28,889 nt of DNA from Butyrivibrio sp. Lineage in GTDB: Bacteria; Bacillota; Clostridia; Lachnospirales; Lachnospiraceae. Position numbers and translations under genes: made by a program. The stretch is taken from positions 1-28,889 of the forward strand of contig JAILEJ010000440.1 in assembly GCA_024688095.1 (NCBI GenBank), read 5' to 3'. The number at the start of each line of letters is the position of its first letter. The stretch's first letter is position 1. Below the pieces are notes generated by a model. The model saw only the letters and a program-made list of their open reading frames with translations. It made no database searches and had not been told where the DNA came from. Below are positions 17,136 to 25,455 of this stretch, piece after piece.

Positions 17136-19412
17136 ATGAAGAGTATATATTTTGTGGTTTTCGCTTTTGTTGCGATTACACTTGTTATAAATTTCATATT
17201 TGCTAAAAAAAGTAACAGACCTGTTGCTAAATATTCGGCATATGTTATGCTTGCGGCAATTATTGCTACAGCTTCTCAGCTTGTACTTCTTATGGCTGAT
17301 AATTCTAATGTAGCTTTAATTTCTTTGAGCTTTTTTTATATGTCTATTGATCTTGTCTTGGTATTGTTTTTATTTTATTGCATTTTTTATACATCAGGAG
17401 AAGTTAAATTAACTCTTTTCAATAAAATGATAATCGGTATTACCGGATTAGATATTCTTATGTTGATTTCGAATTATTTCACCGGAAAGGTATTTGGTGT
17501 TTATTATACAATTCTTTATGGCACTGAGGTTTTTTATAAGGCTGATTTATATAAGCCATATTATTTGCATCTTGGTTTTTGTTATTTTATATGCCTTTGT
17601 TGCCTTTTTATTCTTATTAGAAAGATTATTAAACTGCCTAGAGTTTATTGGGCAAGATATTACTTTTTATTTCTTGGATTTCTTGCAATTCTTTTTTGGG
17701 ATGGACTTTATGTCTTTACAACCGGTGCAATATATACATCTCTTATAGGTATTGGTATTTGCGCTTTTATTCTAAATTATTACGGTTTATTTTATGAACC
17801 CAAATCAATCATTCAAAGCATGCTTACAAACATGGTATCTGATATGAATGACCTTGTACTTTTGTTTGATGTTGAGAGCAAATGTATCTATGCTAATGAT
17901 GCTGCAATCGGATTTTTTGATATTTCAAGTATGAATGATGATATTCTGGGCCATATACAGCCTTTAATGGATAAAGCCAAGGCTGACTGGAGAACCTGTG
18001 ATTATAACTATACTGTTGTTGCAGGCATACAACATAATGGAACATATTACAATTTTGAAATTCATTACAACAGGCTTGAAAAAAACGGAACTTTTCTTGG
18101 CTGGTTTTATGAAATGCAGGATAGAACGAAACAGCTTGCACATTTGGAAAAAGAGCGTTTTCTTGCTGAACACGATAGATTAACCGGTGTTTATAATAAA
18201 GAAAAATTATATAGCGAAATTGATTTTTTGCTCGATCAGAATCCTGATAAACAATATTATATTGTTTCCTGTGATATAAAGGATTTTAAACTTATAAATG
18301 ATATTTATGGTTCTGAAGCTGGTGACAAGCTTCTTTGTAAGATTACTGAAAATATAAAAATACGTGCACACGAAGATACCAGATATGGTCGAATTGGTAA
18401 TGATAAGTTTGGAATGATTATAAATAAAAAATATTATGACAGTGATCTTTTGGAGAACGGGCCAAAAAAAATTATACATTTGGATGAAGACTTCCTTTAT
18501 CCATTAGTAATACATGTTGGCGTTTATGATATAGATAATGGAAGGCTTCCGGTATCAATAATGTTTGATAGAACCTTCCTTGCAATTGCTACGATAAAGA
18601 ATAATTTTGATACTCGTGTGGCATATTATGATAACGCCATGAGAAATAAGAGAATATGGGAGCAGAAGATTACTGGTGAAATACAGGAAAGCCTTGATAA
18701 TGAATATTTTGTTCCATATTTACAGCCACAGATTACTTCAGGCGGTGAGCTTGAGGGTGCTGAAGCTTTGGTAAGATGGAACCATCCTACAGAAGGCTTT
18801 CTTGCCCCATATAAATTTATTCCAACCTTTGAGGCAAACGGATCTATTGTTAAACTTGATATTTATATGTGGGAGCAGACCTGTAAGATTCTAAAGGCCT
18901 GGAAAAATAAGGGGTATAATAAATGTATATCTGTAAATATTTCACCTAAGGATTTTTACTATATTGATGTATACAAAGAAATTACGAGTCTTGTAAAGAA
19001 ATATGATATACCTCCACAAATGTTAAGACTTGAGATTACAGAAACTGTATTCATTAAGGATGCGGATAATAAGAGTAATCTTCTTACAAAATTAAGATCT
19101 GAAGGTTTTCTTATTGAAATGGATGATTTTGGAAGCGGATATTCTTCACTTAATATGCTTAAAGATCTGCCTATTGATGTGTTGAAAATTGACATGAAAT
19201 TTCTTAGTAAGAGTAATGATAAAGAAAAGTCAGACAAGATTGTTGCAGGCGTGGTAAGACTTGCTAAGGATATCGGTATGACAGTTGTTTGTGAAGGAGT
19301 TGAGACTGAGGAAGATGCTGAGTTTTTAAGAAAATGTGGTTGCGACCTTCTTCAGGGATATTTTTATGATAAGCCAATTCCTGTCGATGAATTTGAAAAG
19401 AAATATTTTTAA
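17136..19412 (+). CDS. Membrane GGDEF-EAL protein, probable c-di-GMP phosphodiesterase
   Basis: A 758-residue protein. The first 220 residues contain about seven membrane helices, like the 7TM sensor regions of signalling proteins; residues about 230-335 look like a PAS domain. The GGDEF domain (about 340-505) is degenerate, with GNDKF (421-425) at the motif. The EAL domain (about 515-758) keeps the catalytic residues: EALVR (543-547), Asn601 (NISP), Glu634 (EITET), DDFGSGYSS (663-671), Lys684, Glu720 (EGVET) and Gln740 (LLQGY). It most likely hydrolyses c-di-GMP to pGpG, with the GGDEF domain as a GTP-sensing or structural module. The ribosome-binding site (TCAGG) is weak. It follows the atp operon by 91 bases and ends at a strong terminator. 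Confidence 0.92.
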   Translation: MKSIYFVVFAFVAITLVINFIFAKKSNRPVAKYSAYVMLAAIIATASQLVLLMADNSNVALISLSFFYMSIDLVLVLFLFYCIFYTSGEVKLTLFNKMIIGITGLDILMLISNYFTGKVFGVYYTILYGTEVFYKADLYKPYYLHLGFCYFICLCCLFILIRKIIKLPRVYWARYYFLFLGFLAILFWDGLYVFTTGAIYTSLIGIGICAFILNYYGLFYEPKSIIQSMLTNMVSDMNDLVLLFDVESKCIYANDAAIGFFDISSMNDDILGHIQPLMDKAKADWRTCDYNYTVVAGIQHNGTYYNFEIHYNRLEKNGTFLGWFYEMQDRTKQLAHLEKERFLAEHDRLTGVYNKEKLYSEIDFLLDQNPDKQYYIVSCDIKDFKLINDIYGSEAGDKLLCKITENIKIRAHEDTRYGRIGNDKFGMIINKKYYDSDLLENGPKKIIHLDEDFLYPLVIHVGVYDIDNGRLPVSIMFDRTFLAIATIKNNFDTRVAYYDNAMRNKRIWEQKITGEIQESLDNEYFVPYLQPQITSGGELEGAEALVRWNHPTEGFLAPYKFIPTFEANGSIVKLDIYMWEQTCKILKAWKNKGYNKCISVNISPKDFYYIDVYKEITSLVKKYDIPPQMLRLEITETVFIKDADNKSNLLTKLRSEGFLIEMDDFGSGYSSLNMLKDLPIDVLKIDMKFLSKSNDKEKSDKIVAGVVRLAKDIGMTVVCEGVETEEDAEFLRKCGCDLLQGYFYDKPIPVDEFEKKYF

Positions 19413-19420
19413 TTAAATTT

Positions 19421-19457
19421 AAATCCGATTTCTATATATATAGAAATCGGATTTTTT
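19421..19457 (+). terminator. Rho-independent terminator after the GGDEF-EAL gene
   Basis: AAATCCGATTTCTA (19421-19434) pairs perfectly with 19441-19454, and the central TATATA can extend the stem. The stem runs into a T tract (19452-19457). It lies 9 bases after the stop codon and closes the transcript. Confidence 0.88.
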
Positions 19458-19499
19458 GATAAATATGAGGATTCCTTTGAATAATTTATAAAAATTGTA

Positions 19500-19527
19500 T
19501 TCACAACACTATATGTTGTGGTAAAAT
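19500..19527 (+). promoter_or_regulatory. Candidate promoter with embedded palindrome upstream of the acyltransferase gene
   Basis: CACAACA (19502-19508) is inverted at TGTTGTG (19514-19520) with a 5-base centre, and TGTTGTGG recurs at 19539-19546. A possible promoter, TTCACA (19500-19505), 16 bases, TAAAAT (19522-19527), would place the palindrome between the -35 and -10 elements, a typical operator position. The promoter match is modest and the regulator is unknown. Confidence 0.4.
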
Positions 19528-19556
19528 TTAAAAAATGATGTTGTGGAGGATTTAAA

Positions 19557-20609
19557 GTGGAAACTAATGAAAATAGAGGATTGTATATCGCCAAGTTTGT
19601 TGCGTGTATATTTGTAATTCTTATTCATTGCAAGTTTCCTGGAGCAGTAGGAGATTATTTTGAAGGACTATCAAGATTCGGTGTACCTATGTTTTTTGCT
19701 ATATCAGGATGGTTTCTTTTAAAAGAGAATGATGATACTCCTTGTAAAATCAGAAAGAGAATATTTCCCAAGCTTATAAAACTTGTGAAACTTACTTTTT
19801 TTATGACTGTAATCCATACTGCATACTCTTTTTTATATGCTTATTTTGTTGGTTTTTCTGTTCCTGAACTCATTTTATCTAAATATAATCTGCAGGAATT
19901 TATAAATTTAGTAGTTTTTAATTCAGGCAGATTTATTTATGATTATACATATACTTTTGATCATTTATGGTATTTATACGCACTTATATATGTGTATTTA
20001 CTTGTTATAATATTTGCCGGTTTTTTATATAAATGGAAAAGGGGGCTTATAGTTATTTTATTATTCTTCCTGTATTTTGGAGAATTGCTCCAGACTATTT
20101 ATCCTATAAGACCTTTTGATATTAACATTTGTACCTGGTATGTTCTAAGAAACTGGCTTTTTGTTGGTGTACCTTTTACTATGCTTGGATTTGAACTAAG
20201 ACAGTTTGACTATAAAACCTTTAATCTCAAATATAAAAATTTTCCAGTTATTTTAATAGATTTAGGAATTTGTTTTACTATATTTGAAGTGTATGTATGG
20301 GGTGTTAAAGAAGTATATATAAGTTCATTATTAATTGTTATTGGTATTTTACTTTTATGTGGTATTAGAGATTTCAAAGAAAAAAAATTCGAGAGGTTTG
20401 TTTATGCCGGAAGGGAATTTTCCGGGAATATATATTTTTTTCATGTAATTATTATTTCTCTAGTTAATCAGTTTACTCTGGCACTTGCTGGAAATACTTT
20501 TTTTCAGACAATTAAGCCTTTTATAGTAATTTTTATTAGTTTATTATTTGCCTTTATATTAGCTAAATTTAAAAACAAAAATAGTGGGAGAATTTATGAA
20601 AAAAGATAA
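19557..20609 (+). CDS. Membrane acyltransferase, acyltransferase 3 family
   Basis: A 350-residue polytopic membrane protein of the family that O-acylates cell-surface carbohydrates (OafA/WecH-like). The N-terminus ENRGLYIAKFVACIFVILIHC contains the family's conserved Arg (7) and His (24) pair, followed by RFGVPMFFAISGWFLLK. About ten hydrophobic segments run to the end, and there is no extra C-terminal domain. The start is GTG 19557, six bases after TGGAGGA; no ATG offers a better N-terminus. It overlaps the start of metH by 14 bases, so the two are co-transcribed, though no functional link is evident. The substrate (exopolysaccharide, teichoic acid or peptidoglycan) cannot be told. Confidence 0.85.
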   Translation: METNENRGLYIAKFVACIFVILIHCKFPGAVGDYFEGLSRFGVPMFFAISGWFLLKENDDTPCKIRKRIFPKLIKLVKLTFFMTVIHTAYSFLYAYFVGFSVPELILSKYNLQEFINLVVFNSGRFIYDYTYTFDHLWYLYALIYVYLLVIIFAGFLYKWKRGLIVILLFFLYFGELLQTIYPIRPFDINICTWYVLRNWLFVGVPFTMLGFELRQFDYKTFNLKYKNFPVILIDLGICFTIFEVYVWGVKEVYISSLLIVIGILLLCGIRDFKEKKFERFVYAGREFSGNIYFFHVIIISLVNQFTLALAGNTFFQTIKPFIVIFISLLFAFILAKFKNKNSGRIYEKR

Positions 20610-23067
20610 TTTGAAGGAGTTGTTTAAGGGAAAACCTGTATTTTTGGATGGTGCTACTGGTTCTAATCTTTTTAAAGCAGGTATGCCAGCAGGTGTTTGT
20701 CCTGAATTATGGATACTTGAACATAAAGATGTGATGTTAAAGCTTCAGCAAGAATATGTAGCTGCTGGAAGTAATATTATTTATGCACCTACTTTTACAG
20801 GTAATAGAATTAAGCTTACTGATTACGGGCTTGAAGATAGAATAGTTGAAATAAATACCGAACTGGTAAAATTGTCTAAAAAAGCTGCAGCAGGTAAAGC
20901 GCTTGTTGCAGGCGATATTACTATGACAGGAAAGCAGCTCAAGCCTATAGGTAATCTTGATTTTGAAGATCTTATTAATGTTTATAAAGAACAGATCCAT
21001 ATTCTGGATAATGCAGGTTGTGATCTTTTAATTGTTGAAACCATGATGAGCCTTCAGGAATGCAGAGCTGCACTAATTGCAGCGAAAGAAGTTTCTAACC
21101 TTCCTGTAATGGTAACTCTTACCTTTGAAGCAGATGGTAAAACTCTTTATGGAACAAATCCTGAAGCTGCAGCTATTACGCTAGAATCTCTTGGAGCATT
21201 TGCAGTTGGGGCAAATTGTTCTACAGGACCTGATAAGATGGTTAATATAATTAAAGCCATGGCCAGTGTCACAAGTATCCCTGTTATTGCTAAGCCAAAT
21301 GCAGGACTTCCTTCAGTTGCTGAAGATGGAAGTACTGAATATGATATGAATAGTGAAGATTTTAATACTAATATGAAACTTCTCATAGATGCCGGTGCAT
21401 CTGTTCTTGGAGGATGTTGTGGAACTACTCCTGAATTTATAAAAAAGCTTACTGATTCATATAAAGATTTAGATCTTGATCAGGTAGTAGATGGTGAAGG
21501 CAATAAGCCTCAAAGAAAAATGAGCGGAAGAAGATATCTGTCTTCTGAAAGAAGTGCTATTTCTTTTGATATTAATGATCCATTTATGATTGTAGGAGAG
21601 AGAATAAATCCAACGGGTAAGAAAATACTTCAGGCAGCGCTTCGAGAGGGAAATCTTGATATGGTTTGTGATTTTGCAAGATCCCAGGAAGAAGATGGAG
21701 CTTCAATTCTTGATATTAATATGGGTATGAGTGGTATCGATGAAAAAGAAATGATGCTTAAGGTACTTGATGAGGTTCTTCCTTTAACACCACTTCCTTT
21801 ATGCCTGGATTCTAGCAGAGCAGACGTTATGGAGGCCGCACTTAGAATTTACCCGGGAAGGGCTTTAATTAATTCTATTTCACTTGAAAAGGGTAAGCCA
21901 GAAGTTTTTTTGCCTCTTGCAAAAAAATATGGAGCTATGTTTATACTTTTGCCACTTAGTCCTGAAGGTCTTCCAAAGAGTCCTGAAGAAAAGATAGATA
22001 ATATAAATAAGCTTTCTAAACTTGCGAAAGAATACGGGCTAAAAAAAGAAGATATTATTGTAGATGGGCTTGTTGCAACTGTTGGTGCTGATCCTAAAGC
22101 TGCTCTTTCTACGCTTAATACAATTGAATATTGTTACAACAATGGATATGCAACTATTTGCGGTTTGTCCAATATATCTTTTGGACTTCCTCAAAGAAGC
22201 TATGTAAATACTGCATTTCTTACAATGGCCATTAATAAAGGTCTTACAATGGCAATTGCAAATCCTTCACAGGAGCTTCTTGTAAATAGTGCATTTGCAT
22301 CTGATCTTCTTATGAATAAAGAAGGCGCTGATATAAATTATATAAATAGAATGCAAAGATATGATGAAGATAAAACTGCAAAGACTGTATCAGTAGCTGC
22401 TTCAGATAAGACATTATCATCTGATGAATATATGAAAATTTTATATCAGGATGTTTTAAAGGGGAATAGACGTACAATTGAAAATAATACAATTAAAGCT
22501 ATTGAATCGGGTTGTAAGGCACGCAGTATACTAAATGATGTACTTATGCCTGCTATAAATGAAGTTGGTGATCTTTTCGATAAAGGAAAATATTTCCTTC
22601 CTCAGCTTATTTCAAGTGCAGAGGCCATGAAGACGTCTATTTCATATTTGGAGCCTCTTTTAAAAGATGATGGAAGTGCATCTAATGAGAAAATGCCAAC
22701 TATTGTAATTGCAACTGTTCATGGAGATATACATGATATTGGTAAGAACCTGGTTGCATTAATGCTGAAAAATTACGGCTTTAATGTTATCGATCTTGGA
22801 AAAGATGTTCCAAAAGAAGAAATAGTTGATGCTGCCATAAAAAATGATGCCAGTATTATTGCATTATCTGCGTTAATGACAACCACAATGGCTGAAATGA
22901 AAAATGTAGTAGAACTTGCTAAACAAAAGAATGTTGATGCTAAGATTATTATTGGTGGAGCTGTTGTGACAGAAGATTATGCTTGGGAAATAGGAGCAGA
23001 TGGTTATTCTTCAGATGCAGCTGATGCAGTGAAGGTTGTAAAGAAAATTTTAAATATTGAAAACTAA
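20596..23067 (+). CDS. metH: Cobalamin-dependent methionine synthase, short form without activation domain
   Basis: An 823-residue protein that methylates homocysteine using methyl-tetrahydrofolate through methylcobalamin. The homocysteine domain (about 1-290) has Zn ligands Cys208 (GANCSTGP) and Cys274/275 (GGCCGT). The pterin domain (about 325-575) has IVGERINPTGKK. The B12 cap and B12-binding domains (about 605-823) carry the lower-ligand motif DxHxxG, with Asp711, His713, Gly716 in VHGDIHDIGKN. It lacks the AdoMet-binding reactivation domain present in E. coli MetH (about 1,227 residues), as is common in Clostridia, so reactivation should be done by a separate protein not in this window. 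ATG 20596 follows GGGAG; an in-frame GTG at 20584 precedes that site. It overlaps the acyltransferase gene. Confidence 0.94.
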   Translation: MKKDNLKELFKGKPVFLDGATGSNLFKAGMPAGVCPELWILEHKDVMLKLQQEYVAAGSNIIYAPTFTGNRIKLTDYGLEDRIVEINTELVKLSKKAAAGKALVAGDITMTGKQLKPIGNLDFEDLINVYKEQIHILDNAGCDLLIVETMMSLQECRAALIAAKEVSNLPVMVTLTFEADGKTLYGTNPEAAAITLESLGAFAVGANCSTGPDKMVNIIKAMASVTSIPVIAKPNAGLPSVAEDGSTEYDMNSEDFNTNMKLLIDAGASVLGGCCGTTPEFIKKLTDSYKDLDLDQVVDGEGNKPQRKMSGRRYLSSERSAISFDINDPFMIVGERINPTGKKILQAALREGNLDMVCDFARSQEEDGASILDINMGMSGIDEKEMMLKVLDEVLPLTPLPLCLDSSRADVMEAALRIYPGRALINSISLEKGKPEVFLPLAKKYGAMFILLPLSPEGLPKSPEEKIDNINKLSKLAKEYGLKKEDIIVDGLVATVGADPKAALSTLNTIEYCYNNGYATICGLSNISFGLPQRSYVNTAFLTMAINKGLTMAIANPSQELLVNSAFASDLLMNKEGADINYINRMQRYDEDKTAKTVSVAASDKTLSSDEYMKILYQDVLKGNRRTIENNTIKAIESGCKARSILNDVLMPAINEVGDLFDKGKYFLPQLISSAEAMKTSISYLEPLLKDDGSASNEKMPTIVIATVHGDIHDIGKNLVALMLKNYGFNVIDLGKDVPKEEIVDAAIKNDASIIALSALMTTTMAEMKNVVELAKQKNVDAKIIIGGAVVTEDYAWEIGADGYSSDAADAVKVVKKILNIEN

Positions 23068-23071
23068 TAAT

Positions 23072-23090
23072 AACTGTTTTAACAGTTTTT
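23072..23090 (+). terminator. Weak terminator-like hairpin after metH
   Basis: AACTGT (23072-23077) pairs with ACAGTT (23082-23087) around a 4-base loop, followed by further T residues (T run 23086-23090). It starts 4 bases after the metH stop. The stem is short and AT-rich, so read-through into ilvB is likely. Confidence 0.45.
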
Positions 23091-23131
23091 ATACATTAAG
23101 AATTTATTTTCTTGAGAGGAGTAGAAAATAT

Positions 23132-24766
23132 ATGAATGGTGCTGAAGCTATAGTAAAGTGTCTTGAAAAGGAAAATGTTGAAGTTGTATTTGGTTACCCT
23201 GGTGTTGCAATCTGTCCTTTTTATGAGGCTATTACAAAGTCTGATATTAAAAGAGTTTTGATCAGAACTGAGCAGAATGCTGCTCACTGTGCAAGTGGTT
23301 TTGCAAGAATCAGTGGTAAGGTAGGTGTATGTGCTGTTACATCCGGTCCTGGTGCTACAAATTTAATTACAGGTGTTGCAACTGCATATGCAGACAGTAT
23401 ACCTCTTGTATGTATTACAGGTCAGGTTAACAGTGAACTTATTGGAAGTGATGTATTCCAGGAAGCTGATATTACCGGTGCTGTAGAATCTTTTGTTAAA
23501 TATAGCTATCTTGTTCGTGATGTAAATGATATACCAAGAATAATAAAGGAAGCTTTTTATATTGCAAATTCGGGAAGAAAAGGACCTGTTCTTATTGATA
23601 TTCCTTTTGATATTCAGAATGCAACTGCTTCTAAATTTACATATCCTGAAGAAGTTAATATGAGAACATATAAGCCAACAGTAAGCGGAAATATTGTTCA
23701 GATAAAGAAAGTTATCAAAGAAATACAGAAGGCAAAAAGGCCTATTATGTGTGTAGGTGGTGGTGTTCATTTATCTGGTGCTGTTGAGGAGATAAGGGAA
23801 TTTGCCAAGGCAAATCAGATTCCGGTTGTATCAACTATGATGGGAATCGGAGTAATGAAATCTGAAGATCCATTGTATTTTGGTATGGTTGGTAATAATG
23901 GAAGACCATATGCGAACAGAGCTCTTAATGAATCGGATTTATGTCTTCTTATTGGCGCTCGTGTTGCGGATAGAGCTGTTAACAGACCTGATGTACTTAC
24001 AAATAATAAGGTAATGATACATATTGATGTAGACCCTGCAGAAATTGGTAAGAATGTTGGTCCAACAATTCCGCTTGTAGGTGATATTAAACATATATTT
24101 AATGATATAAACAGTAAGCAAAAAGAAGATAAAGATTATGATAAAGACAATGAGGAATGGCTTGAAACTCTAGGAAACTATAAGATAAATATGACTGACA
24201 GATTGCAGCATGCAGATGCTAAATATGTTGATCCTGCTTATTTTATAACTGTTTTATCTGAAAATATGGACAAAGATGCAATTTATGTTGCTGATGTTGG
24301 ACAGAATCAGATTTGGAGTTGTGCTTATGCCAAAGTTCAGGATGGACGATTTTTAACATCAGGTGGAATGGGTACTATGGGATATTCAATACCTGCAGGA
24401 ATGGGTGCAAAGATTTCATCACCAGATAAACAGGTTATTGCAGTATGTGGAGATGGTTCATTCCAGATGTCTATGATGGAACTTGCAACAATGAAACAGC
24501 ATGGCATTAATATAAAGATTATTGTTATGTGTAATCATTATCTTGGAATGGTTAGAGAATATCAGCATAATACTTATAAGGATAATTATTCAATGGTAGA
24601 ACTTTCCGGTGAACCAGATCTTGGAAAGCTTTCAGATGCTTATGGTATTGATTTCTTTAAAGTAACTGCGGATACAAACGCAGAGGAGAGTATTAAGAAA
24701 TTCCTGGCAGATGATAATGCTGCTTTAATGGAAGTTCAGGTTGATCCTATGTATTTGGTTAAATAA
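23132..24766 (+). CDS. ilvB: Acetolactate synthase large (catalytic) subunit
   Basis: A 544-residue thiamine-diphosphate enzyme that joins pyruvate with pyruvate or 2-ketobutyrate, the first common step of valine, leucine and isoleucine synthesis. The catalytic Glu47 lies in RTEQNAAHCASGFAR; SGPGATNLITG (71-81) and the cofactor motif GDGSFQM ... CN (440-468) are intact. ATG 23132 follows GAGAGGAG, and the protein then begins MNGAEAIVKCLE as expected. One notable change: the conserved Trp of the VxQWQ motif (Trp464 of E. coli AHAS II, Trp574 of plant enzymes) is Tyr477 here (LGMVREYQ). The adjoining small-subunit gene supports the ALS role over other ThDP enzymes. Confidence 0.9.
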   Translation: MNGAEAIVKCLEKENVEVVFGYPGVAICPFYEAITKSDIKRVLIRTEQNAAHCASGFARISGKVGVCAVTSGPGATNLITGVATAYADSIPLVCITGQVNSELIGSDVFQEADITGAVESFVKYSYLVRDVNDIPRIIKEAFYIANSGRKGPVLIDIPFDIQNATASKFTYPEEVNMRTYKPTVSGNIVQIKKVIKEIQKAKRPIMCVGGGVHLSGAVEEIREFAKANQIPVVSTMMGIGVMKSEDPLYFGMVGNNGRPYANRALNESDLCLLIGARVADRAVNRPDVLTNNKVMIHIDVDPAEIGKNVGPTIPLVGDIKHIFNDINSKQKEDKDYDKDNEEWLETLGNYKINMTDRLQHADAKYVDPAYFITVLSENMDKDAIYVADVGQNQIWSCAYAKVQDGRFLTSGGMGTMGYSIPAGMGAKISSPDKQVIAVCGDGSFQMSMMELATMKQHGINIKIIVMCNHYLGMVREYQHNTYKDNYSMVELSGEPDLGKLSDAYGIDFFKVTADTNAEESIKKFLADDNAALMEVQVDPMYLVK

Positions 24767-24848
24767 TTGGTTTTAAGAATTTTTGTTAATGAATTTATAT
24801 TATTAAAATTAAAATCTGTTGAATTTGCAGTTATAAAAAGGAGATGCT

Positions 24849-25331
24849 ATGAAAAGAATATATTCTGTTCTTGTAGAAAACAGAGCTGGTGTACTTTCTA
24901 AAGTTGCAGGGCTCTTTTCAAGAAGAAATTTTAATATTGATTCACTTGTTGTTGGAGAAACAAACAGCAGTGATATTTCTTGTATGACTATTGTAAGTAG
25001 CGGTGATGAACGTACAATCGAGCAGATAGAAAAGCAGCTTAATAAAAAGCTGGATGTTATTAAAGTTAAAACCTTCGAAGATAACGAAAGTATCAGTCGA
25101 GAGCTTGCTATTATGAAGGTCAAATACAACAGGGAAAACAGAAGAGATATCATGGAAAATTGTGAGATCATGAAAGCTCAGATTATAGATATGAGCAAAA
25201 ATCTTATGATGATTCAGATTTGTGATACCCCTGAGAGAGTAAGTGTGTTTATTGATATGCTTAAGAGTGTAAGTATAGTTGAGATAGCAAGAACAGGAAC
25301 TGTTGCGCTTACTAAATGTAATGAGGTATAA
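24849..25331 (+). CDS. ilvN: Acetolactate synthase small (regulatory) subunit
   Basis: A 160-residue protein with an N-terminal ACT domain (about 2-75: RIYSVLVENRAGVLSKVAGLFSRR, then NFNIDSLVVG) and the C-terminal small-subunit domain (about 80-160). It activates IlvB and gives it feedback inhibition by valine or another branched-chain amino acid; the Asn in the RxxNIxSL segment is at the usual effector-site position. It lies 82 bases after ilvB with its own ribosome-binding site (AAAAGGAG). The length matches IlvN/IlvH (about 160). Named ilvN by context; ilvH would be equally valid. Confidence 0.93.
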   Translation: MKRIYSVLVENRAGVLSKVAGLFSRRNFNIDSLVVGETNSSDISCMTIVSSGDERTIEQIEKQLNKKLDVIKVKTFEDNESISRELAIMKVKYNRENRRDIMENCEIMKAQIIDMSKNLMMIQICDTPERVSVFIDMLKSVSIVEIARTGTVALTKCNEV

Positions 25332-25396
25332 AATAAAAAAATATTAGTTGGATTTTATTTACAAATACTAATAAATGTAATAAAAAAAGGTCTTGT

Positions 25397-25405
25397 TGCT
25401 ATAAT
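25397..25405 (+). promoter_or_regulatory. Extended -10 promoter element upstream of the LuxR-type gene
   Basis: TGCTATAAT is a perfect extended -10 (TGnTATAAT). No good -35 hexamer lies 17 bases upstream, which extended -10 promoters tolerate. Transcription would begin near 25412, about 44 bases before the start codon. A small inverted repeat (25342-25348 / 25367-25373) lies upstream and may act as the ilvN terminator or an operator. Confidence 0.5.
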
Positions 25406-25455
25406 AAATAAAGAATAATAATGATGATTTTTAGGGGGCTTTGTCGGAGGGGAAT

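Noticed and set aside
20596..23067. MetH looks truncated at the C-terminus
   Set aside because: The short form without the activation domain is normal in Clostridia; the B12 domain is complete and ends at a proper stop.
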